From an uncultured Pseudomonadota bacterium (lineage in GTDB: Bacteria; Pseudomonadota; Gammaproteobacteria; Burkholderiales; Rhodocyclaceae), in contig CAJBDJ010000052.1 in NCBI GenBank assembly GCA_903951825.1, positions 1 to 64,000 of the forward strand: DNA of 64,000 nt, given 5' to 3'. This document shows positions 48,019 through 56,443 of the stretch, piece after piece. The notes beneath the pieces are model-generated. The model was not told where the DNA came from. It did not search any database and saw nothing but the letters and a program-made list of their open reading frames with translations. Positions within the stretch are counted from its first letter, which is position 1. Every line of letters starts with the position of its first letter. Both the position numbers and the translations under genes were made by a program.

Positions 48019-48909
48019 ATGGGCTGGCAAAGCGTCAGTTTTCTGACCGACGCATCGCATGCGGAGCCTTTATGCGACGCGCTTCTTGAGGCGGGCGCCT
48101 TGTCGGCGAGCATTGAAGATGCTGACGCCGGGACGCCGGATGAGCAAGCGCAGTTTGGTGAGCCGGGTTCGGTCAACTCGCCAGGCTGGGTGCGTTCGCG
48201 CGTGTTGGCATTATTCGAGGCGGATGCCGATGTTGCCGCCATGCTGGGAGCCGCCGCTGCCCGGGCGGGGTTGGACGATGTGCCTGATTTTTCGGTCGAC
48301 ATCCTCGCTGAACAAAATTGGGTGCAACTGACGCAGTCCCAGTTTGAACCGATTCGTGTCTCGCAGCGCCTGTGGATTGTCCCTTCATGGCACGTGACGC
48401 CCGATCCGGCGGCAATCAACCTGATTCTTGATCCCGGAATGGCGTTTGGCACCGGTTCGCACCCCACCACGCGCTTATGTCTGGAGTGGCTTGAGCGGCA
48501 CGTCGTCAAAGACTGTTCGCTTCTGGATTACGGTTGCGGGTCAGGAATTCTCGCCATCGCTGCCGCTCGTCTCGGCGCCGGGCGGGTAGCGGGGGTGGAT
48601 ATTGACCCGCAGGCGGTCGAAGCGGCTTGTGCCAACGCCGAGCGTAACGGGGTCAGCGGACGCTTTGCCGATTCCGCGCAAGCGGTGGCCGGCGAGTACG
48701 ACCTGGTGGTTGCCAATATCCTCTCCAATCCGCTGCGGGTGCTGGCTCCGGCGATATGCGCGCATGTGCGAAGCGGTGGGAAACTCGCGCTTTCGGGCAT
48801 CCTCAGTGAGCAATCCGAAGAAATCATCCATATTTACGCCGACTGGTTGCCGCTGACCGTGGCCGATGCGTGTCAGGGGTGGGTATGTCTGAGCGGCATC
48901 AAGCCCTGA
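48019..48909 (+). CDS. prmA: Ribosomal protein L11 methyltransferase
   Basis: SAM-dependent methylation of ribosomal protein L11, 296 residues. The N-terminal substrate domain is followed by a class I methyltransferase domain with LDYGCGSGILAIAA (motif I) and VANILSNPL (motif IV). GTGSHPTT sits before motif I, as in the family. Its last 25 bases overlap the DUF3426 gene. Confidence 0.93.
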   Translation: MGWQSVSFLTDASHAEPLCDALLEAGALSASIEDADAGTPDEQAQFGEPGSVNSPGWVRSRVLALFEADADVAAMLGAAAARAGLDDVPDFSVDILAEQNWVQLTQSQFEPIRVSQRLWIVPSWHVTPDPAAINLILDPGMAFGTGSHPTTRLCLEWLERHVVKDCSLLDYGCGSGILAIAAARLGAGRVAGVDIDPQAVEAACANAERNGVSGRFADSAQAVAGEYDLVVANILSNPLRVLAPAICAHVRSGGKLALSGILSEQSEEIIHIYADWLPLTVADACQGWVCLSGIKP

Positions 48910-49781
48910 TACGAACCCGCTGCCCGTCGTGCGCGACGACCTTTCGGGTGACGTCGGCACAATTGCGGATCCGCTTGGGGAAAGTGAGATGTGGACAGTG
49001 TCTCGATGTTTTTAATGCTTTTGACAGCTTGATCACAGACGAAGACCCTATTCTTCCCACCCCGACGACGGCGATTCAGGATGACGAGCAGCCAGCGGCA
49101 AGTGATGAAAGCCTGTCGGCCTTGGCTGTTTCACCCGAACCCGAGCCTCAACCTGCGCCAATTCGTGAACAAACCGAGAGCATAGAAGAATCCTTGACGG
49201 CTGCGCGCGATGCCGGACTGGTCGCGGCTCGAGAACTCAACACGACGCCGGCCTACAACCGCTGGGCGGACGGCACGCTGGCGGATGGCTCACTCGGAAA
49301 CTTCGCCGCGGTGCCAGCAAGTAGCGCACGCACAGCCTACCTTCTGGTGGCCGTGCCCCTGCTGCTGGCGCTTGCCGCACAGTTGCTTTTTCACTTCCGG
49401 AGCGAGCTGGTTTTGCGTGTACCGGCGCTGTCGGCGCTGTATCAGAGACTAGCGGTCGACATCCCATTGCCACAAAAATCCGAATTGGTTTCCATCGAAA
49501 GCTCCGATCTGCAAGCCGATACCGGGCGAGGTCTGCTGATTTTGCAGGCCAATCTGCGCAATCGCGCCAAATACGACCAGGCGTGGCCGCTACTGGAACT
49601 GAGTTTGACCGATACCCAGGATGGCCTTGTCGCCCGCCGAGTTCTGGCGGCCGAAGACTATCTTGCCGATGCGGCGCGATCCCGGCCATTTTCCGCCAAC
49701 ACCGAGCACCCGGTTCGTCTGACGATCGACGCCAAAGGGGTCGCCGCTGCCGGCTATCGGCTCTATGTCTTTTACCCTTGA
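48885..49781 (+). CDS. Zinc-ribbon DUF3426 membrane protein
   Basis: A 298-residue protein of the MJ0042 zinc-finger/DUF3426 type. Residues 8-45 form a zinc ribbon with TRCPSCATTFRV and VRCGQCLDVFNAF. A long acidic, proline-rich linker follows, then one transmembrane helix at about 148-168. The C-terminal domain (about 180-298) would be periplasmic. The function is not established. ATG at 48885 is chosen with AGGGGTG upstream. It overlaps prmA and belongs to the accBC-prmA string. Confidence 0.8.
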   Translation: MSERHQALIRTRCPSCATTFRVTSAQLRIRLGKVRCGQCLDVFNAFDSLITDEDPILPTPTTAIQDDEQPAASDESLSALAVSPEPEPQPAPIREQTESIEESLTAARDAGLVAARELNTTPAYNRWADGTLADGSLGNFAAVPASSARTAYLLVAVPLLLALAAQLLFHFRSELVLRVPALSALYQRLAVDIPLPQKSELVSIESSDLQADTGRGLLILQANLRNRAKYDQAWPLLELSLTDTQDGLVARRVLAAEDYLADAARSRPFSANTEHPVRLTIDAKGVAAAGYRLYVFYP

Positions 49782-49788
49782 GAGCGTT

Positions 49789-50724
49789 ATGAATACATTG
49801 ATCTGCGGCTCCCTCGCCTTCGACAACATCATGGTCTTCCCCGACCGCTTTAAAAACCACATCCTGCCCGAGCAGATTCATATTTTGAACGTTGCCTTTC
49901 TGGTGCCGGAAATGCGCCGCGAATTTGGCGGCTGTGCCGGTAATATTGCTTACAACCTGATGCTTCTCGGCGGCAATCCGCTGATCATGGCCGCCGTCGG
50001 CGATGATGCTCCCCCTTATCTTGAGCGCCTCGACCGTCTTGGGTTGCCGCGTCACCACGTTCGTCTCGTACCCGGCACCCTGACCGCCCAGGCTTTCATT
50101 ACCACCGACCTGGATGACAATCAGATCACCGCCTTCCACCCCGGCGCAATGGCTTTTTCTCATCTCAACAAGGTCGAGCGGGCGGCGGATGTCGGCTTGG
50201 GCATCGTCGCACCGGATGGCCGCGAGGGGATGATCCAACATGCGCAGGATTTTGCGGCCGCCGGACTCCCCTTCATTTTTGACCCCGGCCAAGGCTTGCC
50301 GATGTTCAGCGGCGATGAACTCATGAATTTCCTGGAACTGGCTGATTACGCCTGTTTCAACGATTATGAGGCCAAGTTGTTGAGTGATCGCACCGGGCGT
50401 AGCATCGAGCAACTGGCCGCCACGGTCAGGGCGCTGATTGTCACGCGCGGCGCCGCCGGCTCGGAAATTTACACAGATGGAAAACGTATCGACATTCCCT
50501 GTGTCGAAGCCGATCAAGTCGTTGACCCCACCGGCTGCGGCGATGCCTATCGCTCAGGCCTGCTTTATGGAATCGCCAATGCCTTTGACTGGACGACGAC
50601 GGGGCAACTGGCAGCGGTGATGGGGGCGATTAAAATCGCCCATCGCGGCGGTCAGAGCCATCAACCCAGCCGTGAGGAAATCGCGGCTCATTATCAACGT
50701 GCCTTTGGCACCCTGCCCTGGTAA
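49789..50724 (+). CDS. PfkB-family carbohydrate/adenosine kinase
   Basis: A 311-residue kinase of the ribokinase/PfkB family. The N-terminal substrate motif is EFGGCAGNIAYNLMLLGG, and the C-terminal signature DPTGCGDAYRSGLLYG contains the catalytic Asp. The start MNTLICGSLAFD resembles the adenosine kinase-like subgroup, so a nucleoside substrate is possible but unproven. If adenosine is the substrate it would consume the product of AhcY; that is speculation. Confidence 0.82.
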   Translation: MNTLICGSLAFDNIMVFPDRFKNHILPEQIHILNVAFLVPEMRREFGGCAGNIAYNLMLLGGNPLIMAAVGDDAPPYLERLDRLGLPRHHVRLVPGTLTAQAFITTDLDDNQITAFHPGAMAFSHLNKVERAADVGLGIVAPDGREGMIQHAQDFAAAGLPFIFDPGQGLPMFSGDELMNFLELADYACFNDYEAKLLSDRTGRSIEQLAATVRALIVTRGAAGSEIYTDGKRIDIPCVEADQVVDPTGCGDAYRSGLLYGIANAFDWTTTGQLAAVMGAIKIAHRGGQSHQPSREEIAAHYQRAFGTLPW

Positions 50725-50731
50725 AAACCCC

Positions 50732-51187
50732 ATGAAAATCATCTCCCTGCCACTGATTTTTTTATCTCTTGTTGTGCTCGCCGGATGCGCAAGCACCCAA
50801 TCGGGCGAAGTTTACTCACGCGACCAGGCGCGTCGCGAACAGACTGTGCGCCTGGCTACGGTTGAGTCCGTGCGCGAAGTAAAAATGGAAGGCACCAAAT
50901 CACCCGTCGGCACCATTGCCGGTGCGGCAGTCGGCGGCATCGCCGGCAGCACCTTTGGAGGCGGCAAGGGGTCGGCCGTAGCCGCAGTCATCGGTGCGGT
51001 CGCGGGCGGTCTCGCCGGTGCAGCAATCGAAGAGGGCGTCACGCGGCGGATGGCACTGGAAATTACGGTGAAGGCAGACAACGGGCAAGTGATTGCGATT
51101 GTTCAAGAAGGCGACCCGCTCGAGTTTCGCCCCGGCGATCGCGTGCGGATCGTCTCCAATCACGGCGAATCGCGCATAACGCGCTGA
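50732..51187 (+). CDS. SlyB/Pcp-like glycine-zipper outer-membrane lipoprotein
   Basis: A 151-residue lipoprotein (lipobox LAGC, Cys19). A glycine-zipper segment (about 72-110, with repeated GG, GA and AG) forms a two-helix membrane hairpin, followed by a short beta domain with DGQ/EGDPLEFRPGDRVRIV-type sequence. SlyB-family proteins stabilise outer-membrane proteins and LPS under stress. It is encoded seven bases after the PfkB gene. Confidence 0.85.
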   Translation: MKIISLPLIFLSLVVLAGCASTQSGEVYSRDQARREQTVRLATVESVREVKMEGTKSPVGTIAGAAVGGIAGSTFGGGKGSAVAAVIGAVAGGLAGAAIEEGVTRRMALEITVKADNGQVIAIVQEGDPLEFRPGDRVRIVSNHGESRITR

Positions 51188-51241
51188 AACATGTGCGCAA
51201 ACATTTCGCAATAGGCCGGTAACGAAGCGCTTTCAGACTGC

Positions 51242-51264
51242 TTCTCCATTACTTCGATGGAGAA
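51242..51264 (+). promoter_or_regulatory. Hairpin sequestering the olsB ribosome-binding site
   Basis: TTCTCCAT (51242-51249) pairs perfectly with ATGGAGAA (51257-51264) around a seven-base loop. The ribosome-binding GGAG (51259-51262) of olsB is inside the 3' arm, and the start codon is four bases beyond. The pairing could block translation until opened by an RNA, protein or condition change. Structure is seen; regulation is inference. Confidence 0.5.
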
Positions 51265-51268
51265 CAAC

Positions 51269-52027
51269 ATGGAAAATGCAGCTGTTATCAGCAGGCCGTT
51301 ACGAAATCAAAGCCCACGACTGATCGTCGGCTTGGCTCGCAGTCCAGGTGAAGTGACGGATGCGCAGCGTTTGCGCCACCGTGTCTTTGCCGGCGAGATG
51401 GGAGCCAATTTGCCGAGCCGGATTCCTGGCGTTGATCACGATATTTATGATCCTCATTGCGAACATCTGGTGGTTCGCGATTCCGCCACAGGCGAAGTGG
51501 TCGGGACTTACCGGATTCTCTCGCCGATCAGGGCGCGGCTCATTGGTTATTATTCCGAAAATGAATTTGATTTGACCCGCTTGCAGCATTTGCGCCCGCG
51601 ACTGGTTGAAGTTGGCCGTTGTTGCGTCCATCCCGATTACCGGAGTGGGGCAACCATGACCTTGCTGTGGTCGGGGCTGGCTGAATACATGTTGAAAAAT
51701 CGCCACGATTATCTGATCGGCTGTGCCTCAGTGAGCATGGGGGATGGCGGTCATGCTGCGGCCAGTCTTTACGCCCGCCTGGCTGCCCACCTCGGGCCGC
51801 AGGAGTATCGTGTTTTTCCGCGTTGCCCGTTGCCGCTGGCGGCATTGCGCAACGACCAGCCAACCGCGACGCCGCCACTGATCAAAGGCTACCTGCGGGC
51901 AGGTGCCTGGATTTGTGGCGAACCGGCTTGGGATCCGGATTTTAATACCGCCGACTTGCCCGTTCTGATGCCCATGGCGAGATTGTCGGAGCGCTACGCA
52001 AAACATTATCTGGGGTGCGCCGCCTGA
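51269..52027 (+). CDS. olsB: Ornithine-acyl-ACP N-acyltransferase (OlsB-like)
   Basis: The first step of ornithine-lipid synthesis: N-acylation of ornithine with a 3-hydroxy fatty acid from ACP. It has 252 residues of the OlsB/hemolysin-like GNAT fold, with LRHRVFAGEMGA, the DHDIYDPHCEHLVV segment and EVGRCCVHPDYRSG. The ATG at 51269 has GGAG six bases upstream; an in-frame ATG at 51257 has none. It overlaps olsA by 13 bases. A hairpin masks its ribosome-binding site. In other bacteria ornithine lipids replace phospholipids under phosphate limitation. Confidence 0.87.
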   Translation: MENAAVISRPLRNQSPRLIVGLARSPGEVTDAQRLRHRVFAGEMGANLPSRIPGVDHDIYDPHCEHLVVRDSATGEVVGTYRILSPIRARLIGYYSENEFDLTRLQHLRPRLVEVGRCCVHPDYRSGATMTLLWSGLAEYMLKNRHDYLIGCASVSMGDGGHAAASLYARLAAHLGPQEYRVFPRCPLPLAALRNDQPTATPPLIKGYLRAGAWICGEPAWDPDFNTADLPVLMPMARLSERYAKHYLGCAA

Positions 52028-52821
52028 AAAAGACCTGTGTTCTGATTCGTTGCTACCGGCTGTTTCGCCTCGCTCTGATCGTTTTATGCGGTTTGTTGCT
52101 CAGCCTTTGTCTGACTCCGGCGGCGCGCCATCGCTTGAAATCAAGCTGGTCGATTGCCTTGCTCGATGCACTTGGCGTCGTCGTCGAGGCGGACTTGGCG
52201 CATCGGGTGCCGGGTTGCCTGCTGGTCGCCAACCATGTTTCGTGGATTGATATTTATGTGATCAACGGTGTTATCCCGGCCGCTTTCGTTGCCAAGGCTG
52301 ACATTCGCACCTGGCCCGTACTGGGCTGGCTGGCCGCAAGAAACGGGACAATTTTTTTGCGTCGCGGTAGCCGTGGGCACGCCCGCATCATCAATCAGCA
52401 GGTTGGCGAGGTACTTGCCGCCGGGCGTCATGTCGCCGTTTTTCCCGAGGGAACGACGACCGACGGGCGGCAGTTGTTGCACTTTCACGCCGCTTTGCTC
52501 GAACCCGCCGTCGCTTCCGGCCGGCCGATTTTGCCGCTTGCCCTCTCGTATTGGGAGTCGGACGGGCAGCGCAGTCTGGCTCCCCGCTACGATGGCGAGA
52601 TTTCCCTGGGTCAGAGCCTCTGGGCGATTCTTGGGCGAAAGAAACTGATTGCCCGACTGACGTCCACTCCTTTGCTCGGCGGGCAAGGTGAAAGCCGCAA
52701 GTGGCTTGCGGCGCAGGCGCGTGTGGCTATCGCGTCAGCGGCAGGCCTCCCTCTGATGAACAGTCGACCTGAAATACCCGCCTATCCTCAAGGCACAGAC
52801 CCGACCCAGGGTGTCGTTTGA
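52015..52821 (+). CDS. olsA: Lyso-ornithine lipid O-acyltransferase (OlsA-like, PlsC family)
   Basis: The second step of ornithine-lipid synthesis: O-acylation of lyso-ornithine lipid. It has 268 residues. A transmembrane segment (about 15-36) precedes the PlsC domain, with HX4D His74-Asp79 (NHVSWID) and FPEGT (143-147). The family also includes 1-acylglycerol-3-phosphate acyltransferases, but the overlap with olsB favours OlsA. The start is GTG inside the end of olsB. Confidence 0.85.
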   Translation: MRRLKKTCVLIRCYRLFRLALIVLCGLLLSLCLTPAARHRLKSSWSIALLDALGVVVEADLAHRVPGCLLVANHVSWIDIYVINGVIPAAFVAKADIRTWPVLGWLAARNGTIFLRRGSRGHARIINQQVGEVLAAGRHVAVFPEGTTTDGRQLLHFHAALLEPAVASGRPILPLALSYWESDGQRSLAPRYDGEISLGQSLWAILGRKKLIARLTSTPLLGGQGESRKWLAAQARVAIASAAGLPLMNSRPEIPAYPQGTDPTQGVV

Positions 52822-52839
52822 TGGCGCATGTGCTCTGGC

Positions 52840-53223
52840 TCAGACTAACCCCAAAAAGCGGCTGATTTCGACAGCAAGCACGACGACCCAGGTAAAAATG
52901 CTGATACCCACGGCCGCTGCCGCCATATCCTTGATCACCTTGATCTTTTCGTTGTGATGGGTCTCCAGGAAATCACATAGCGCCTCAATTGTCGTGTTGA
53001 ATATTTCGGCGACGACGACTAATGCAGTGACTACCAGCAGTAATAGAAAATCGACCCAGGCGCGCAAGAGAAATGCGGCGATCAGGATGATCCCCGACAA
53101 GAGCAGTTTGTAGCTGACTGACCAGTCGTAAATCACCGCGTAGCGAAGACCGGAAAAAACGGTTCGCAGTTTTTTCAGCGGGTGGTAACCGGCTTCGCCA
53201 ACACCCAGAAACTTGTGTCTCAT
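52840..53223 (-). CDS. dgkA: Diacylglycerol kinase
   Basis: A 127-residue integral membrane enzyme with three hydrophobic helices (about 38-56, 58-78 and 103-125). It phosphorylates diacylglycerol to phosphatidic acid, recycling lipid by-products. The active-site pattern AEIFNTTIEALCD and KVIKDMAAAAV matches the family. It overlaps the upstream orphan by four bases (ATGA). It is convergent with olsA, so lipid genes meet here from both sides. Confidence 0.93.
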   Translation of the reverse strand: MRHKFLGVGEAGYHPLKKLRTVFSGLRYAVIYDWSVSYKLLLSGIILIAAFLLRAWVDFLLLLVVTALVVVAEIFNTTIEALCDFLETHHNEKIKVIKDMAAAAVGISIFTWVVVLAVEISRFLGLV

Positions 53224-53495
53224 CCGCCTGAGTTTTTGCGGTAAAGACGCAAGCCTGTCGCCAGGAGGCTGCCTTCACCCGTAACCAATGGAGGTTGCAG
53301 CACCTGACGCTCTACTTCAGTGGAGGTGACCCGCACAGCGTCGCTAAAGCTGACGCGGTAGGACTCTTGGATTTCGGGCAGATCGATGCGCTGGTCTCGG
53401 GGCAAGCGGTCTTGGCGAACGGCAAATTCGCGCAGAATAAATCCACGCTGGGTAAGCGCCAGCGAGTTGACGAGTTGTCTTTCAGGTATATACAT
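53220..53495 (-). CDS. Hypothetical protein (91 residues) between TerB-like and dgkA
   Basis: I do not recognise this protein. It has 91 residues, no signal peptide and no membrane helix, with alternating charged and hydrophobic residues that could form beta strands, and a basic C-terminus. It overlaps the TerB-like gene by 14 bases upstream and dgkA by four bases downstream, both on the minus strand. That tight coupling and the absence of a better frame support it being a real gene. Function unknown. Confidence 0.55.
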   Translation of the reverse strand: MYIPERQLVNSLALTQRGFILREFAVRQDRLPRDQRIDLPEIQESYRVSFSDAVRVTSTEVERQVLQPPLVTGEGSLLATGLRLYRKNSGG

Positions 53496-53970
53496 GATCT
53501 ACCTCAGGGGTTCCTCTGGCCTGCAGCCGAGGTTGTCCGGCATCACTGCGGCGGCAAGGAATGGCGGCATCGGAACACTCAAAAAGATCGAGTTGCCAGT
53601 GTTTGAGGGCCTGGGCAATGAGCCCGGCTTCCTCGGCAGTCAGGCGATGGTCGGCGTTTACGATGGCAAGAATCAGTCGCAGGGCTTTCTGTTGCAGCGC
53701 TGGGTCACGAATATCGTCAAGAACACTGGCGACAATCGCTTCGTTCAGGCTCAATTGTCCTGAATCAAAGCGTTGGCCGTACTCCAGCAAGTCGGCAAAA
53801 AACTCATAGGAAATGCGGTCGAATTCCTCCGGCGACACGCCAATCCGGCAAATCACCGCCTGACGATCCAGCAAATTAAGCTCATTTCTATCAATCGCTC
53901 CATCGGCCATGAGAGCGAGGGCAACAATGCGAGCCATCGATTGCGGGCTGTCGGCAGGGTAATTGCGCAT
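53482..53970 (-). CDS. TerB-like domain protein
   Basis: A 162-residue protein whose central part (about 15-125) has the helical TerB pattern: MARIVALALMADGAIDRNEL near the N-terminus and a second LILAIVNADHRLTAEEAGLI segment, each with the acidic positions proposed to bind metal. TerB-family proteins occur in stress and tellurite-resistance systems, but this one lacks the other ter genes. The ATG ending at 53970 is chosen because CAGGAG lies upstream. It heads the TerB-orphan-dgkA string. Confidence 0.72.
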   Translation of the reverse strand: MRNYPADSPQSMARIVALALMADGAIDRNELNLLDRQAVICRIGVSPEEFDRISYEFFADLLEYGQRFDSGQLSLNEAIVASVLDDIRDPALQQKALRLILAIVNADHRLTAEEAGLIAQALKHWQLDLFECSDAAIPCRRSDAGQPRLQARGTPEVDHVYT

Positions 53971-54084
53971 GGGTTTTCTCCTGAGTGAGTGATGAAGCGG
54001 GAAAGTCTTTTCTATGAATTTGAATGCAGATATGTATAAAATCAAATTAAAAATATTATTAAAACAATTTACTGAGACTTATAC
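53971..54084. promoter_or_regulatory. AT-rich divergent region between the TerB-like and LysR genes
   Basis: A 114-base gap whose middle (about 54020-54080) is much richer in A and T than the rest of the window. GTATAA at 54034-54039 region and TTATAC next to the LysR start form an inverted pair about 40 bases apart, and several T-N11-A arrangements suit LysR-type regulators. A promoter for each side is likely but no single hexamer pair stands out. Confidence 0.45.
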
Positions 54085-54981
54085 ATGCCACGCAGAAAAA
54101 TCACTTTTCGCCAGCTGGAGACTTTTGCCACGGTTTCTCGCCTCGGCAGTTTTACCAAGGCGGCCGAGGCGCTTCATTTGACACAGCCGGCGATTTCCAT
54201 ACAAGTGCGGCAGATTGCCGAAACGATAGGCCTTCCGGTTTTCGAACAAGTCGGGCGCGAGATCAAGCTGACTCAGGCCGGCGAAGCCTTGCTCGAAACC
54301 GTTCGCAGCCTCGACGATGTATGGAATCGCTTCGAGTCAGCAATTGATGAGATAAAGGGCTTGAAGCGGGGAAAGCTGCGCGTGGCTCTGGTCACTACGG
54401 CAAAGTATTTTTTGCCGCGGATGCTCGGCGGCTTTTGCCAGCGCTATCCCGATATTGATATCGAACTCGAGATTGCCAACCGCGAAAAAATTATCGAACG
54501 ACTGGGTAACAACCAGGACGATCTTTACGTCATGTCTTATCCGCCGGAAGACCTCGACATCGTCAGATACCCGTTTCTCGATAACGAATACGTCATCATC
54601 GCCCCTGCTAATCATTGGGCTGCCGGAAAAAAACTGCGTCTGCAGGATTTGGCCGCAGAAGCATTTTTGTTGCGCGAGCCAGGCTCCGGGTCACGCCATG
54701 TGATCGAGCAACATACGCAGGAGCAAGGTGTCCAGTTGAAGGTTCGCCTGGCGCTGGCGAGCAACGAGGCGATTCGTGAGTTGGTGGCCAGCGGTCTCGG
54801 GCTGTCGGTCTTGTCACGTCACGCACTCGGCACGCCGTCAGAACAAAAGGGGCTGGCTCTGCTGGATGTTGAGGGCTTCCCGCTAACGCGCGCCTGGAAC
54901 GTTGTGCATCTGAGCAACAAAATCATGTCGCTACCAGCACAGGCCTTTCTCGACGAATTGTTGCGCAACGGAAAGAAGTAA
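54085..54981 (+). CDS. LysR-family transcriptional regulator (CbbR-like)
   Basis: A 298-residue regulator. The N-terminal winged helix-turn-helix spans about 1-65 (FRQLETFATVSRLGSFTKAAEALHLTQPAIS), a linker helix follows, and the effector-binding domain is 90-298. The sequence is most like the CbbR/CysB-type branch. No CO2-fixation genes lie in this window. It is separated by three bases from the convergent end of livF, so control of the liv operon is possible but not shown. Autoregulation through the AT-rich gap upstream is usual for the family. Confidence 0.88.
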   Translation: MPRRKITFRQLETFATVSRLGSFTKAAEALHLTQPAISIQVRQIAETIGLPVFEQVGREIKLTQAGEALLETVRSLDDVWNRFESAIDEIKGLKRGKLRVALVTTAKYFLPRMLGGFCQRYPDIDIELEIANREKIIERLGNNQDDLYVMSYPPEDLDIVRYPFLDNEYVIIAPANHWAAGKKLRLQDLAAEAFLLREPGSGSRHVIEQHTQEQGVQLKVRLALASNEAIRELVASGLGLSVLSRHALGTPSEQKGLALLDVEGFPLTRAWNVVHLSNKIMSLPAQAFLDELLRNGKK

Positions 54982-54984
54982 GGC

Positions 54985-55689
54985 CTATTCGCCCAGGTAA
55001 GCAGCGCGCACCTTGGGGTCGTCGAGCAGGCTGGCCGATGCGCCGGTCAGGGTGATTTCGCCGCTTTCCATGACGTAGCCTCGCTGGCTCGATTGCAGCG
55101 CCAACCGGGCGTTTTGCTCGATGAGCAAGACGGTCATTCCGGTGGCCGCCACGGCGCGGATCACCTCGAAAATCTTGTTCACCATGAGTGGCGCGAGGCC
55201 CATCGACGGCTCGTCAAGCAGCAGCATTTTCGGCCGCCCCATGAGCGCGCGGCCAATTGCCAGCATTTGCTGCTCGCCGCCGGAAAGCGTGCCGGCGAGC
55301 TGCTTTTCGCGCTCTTTCAAACGCGGAAAATAGCCGTAGATGCGTTCCAGATCGTCGTTGATGACCGCTTTGTCATGCCGCACAAAAGCGCCCATGGCGA
55401 GGTTTTCGGCGACGGAAAGACGCGGAAAAACGCCCCGCCCTTCCGGCACCAAGGCGAGCCCTTTGCTGATCATTGCGTGCGGCGGGACGCGCGTTATCTT
55501 TTCACCGCAAAAATGCACGTCACCGCCGGCAGCATCGAGGACGCGAGCAATTGCCTTCAGTGTGCTGGTTTTGCCGGCACCATTGGCGCCGATCAGGGCG
55601 ACCATTTCACCCTGATTGACGTGGAAGGTGATGCTGCGCACCGCCTGAATGCCGCCGTAGGCGACGCGGAGTCCGGTTACTTCAAGCAC
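54985..55689 (-). CDS. livF: Branched-chain amino-acid ABC transporter ATP-binding protein LivF
   Basis: Second ATPase of the LIV importer, 234 residues. Walker A is GANGAGKT, signature LSGGEQQML, and Walker B MLLLDEPSMGL. The start is the GTG at 55687-55689, overlapping the livG stop by eight bases. It is last of five genes livK-H-M-G-F on the minus strand. Confidence 0.94.
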   Translation of the reverse strand: MLEVTGLRVAYGGIQAVRSITFHVNQGEMVALIGANGAGKTSTLKAIARVLDAAGGDVHFCGEKITRVPPHAMISKGLALVPEGRGVFPRLSVAENLAMGAFVRHDKAVINDDLERIYGYFPRLKEREKQLAGTLSGGEQQMLAIGRALMGRPKMLLLDEPSMGLAPLMVNKIFEVIRAVAATGMTVLLIEQNARLALQSSQRGYVMESGEITLTGASASLLDDPKVRAAYLGE

Positions 55690-56443
55690 CCAGGTACGCC
55701 TCGATAACGCGTTGATCCTTCTGTACCACGGCCGGCACATCCTCGATCACCAGCGCACCATAATCGAGAACGGCGACGCGGTCGCACAGCCCCATGACCA
55801 GTTTGACGTCGTGCTCGATGAGCAGAACCGTCGTGCCGTCGCGCCGAATGCCATCGATCAGTTCGCGCAATTCGGCAGTTTCGGTATGGTTCATACCGGC
55901 AGCCGGTTCGTCAAGACACAATAATTTGGGATCAGTGGCCAGCGCACGGGCAATTTCAAGGCGGCGCTGGTCGCCGTAGGAAAGATTTTTGGCGAGGTCG
56001 TCGGCTCGCTCTTCAATACGTACATAGTGCAGCAAGTCGATTGCCCGCCGCTCAATCGCCGCCTCTTCGCTGCGCGTCGCGGAATTTTGCAGAATCGCCC
56101 CCCAAACCCCGCCGCAGGTTCGCACGTGACGACCAACCATGACGTTCTCCAGCGCCGTCATGTTGCCGAACAGACGAATATTCTGGAAGGTGCGGGCGAT
56201 GCCGCGCTCGGCGGCTTGATGCGGCGCATCGGCAAGCAAGGGTTGACCGGCGAAAACAAAGCCACCGCCATCGGGAATGTAGAGGCCGGTCAAACAGTTG
56301 AAAAAGGTCGTTTTGCCGGCGCCATTGGGGCCGATCAGGCCGTAGATTTCGCCCTCACCGATACGCAGCGAGACATCGCGCAAGGCCTTGACGCCACCGA
56401 AGTGCTTGGCGACGTGGTTGGCCTGGAGCAGCGGCTCAGCCAT
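55682..56443 (-). CDS. livG: Branched-chain amino-acid ABC transporter ATP-binding protein LivG
   Basis: First ATPase of the LIV importer, 253 residues. Walker A GPNGAGKT, followed by the family insert, LSYGDQRRLEIARALA as signature, and LCLDEPAAGMN for Walker B. It overlaps livM by eight bases and livF by eight. Confidence 0.94.
   Translation of the reverse strand: MAEPLLQANHVAKHFGGVKALRDVSLRIGEGEIYGLIGPNGAGKTTFFNCLTGLYIPDGGGFVFAGQPLLADAPHQAAERGIARTFQNIRLFGNMTALENVMVGRHVRTCGGVWGAILQNSATRSEEAAIERRAIDLLHYVRIEERADDLAKNLSYGDQRRLEIARALATDPKLLCLDEPAAGMNHTETAELRELIDGIRRDGTTVLLIEHDVKLVMGLCDRVAVLDYGALVIEDVPAVVQKDQRVIEAYLGA

Noticed and set aside
49237-50517. A 426-codon frame on the minus strand opposite the DUF3426 and PfkB genes
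   Set aside because: It spans two unrelated plus-strand genes with clear motifs, and shows no features of its own.
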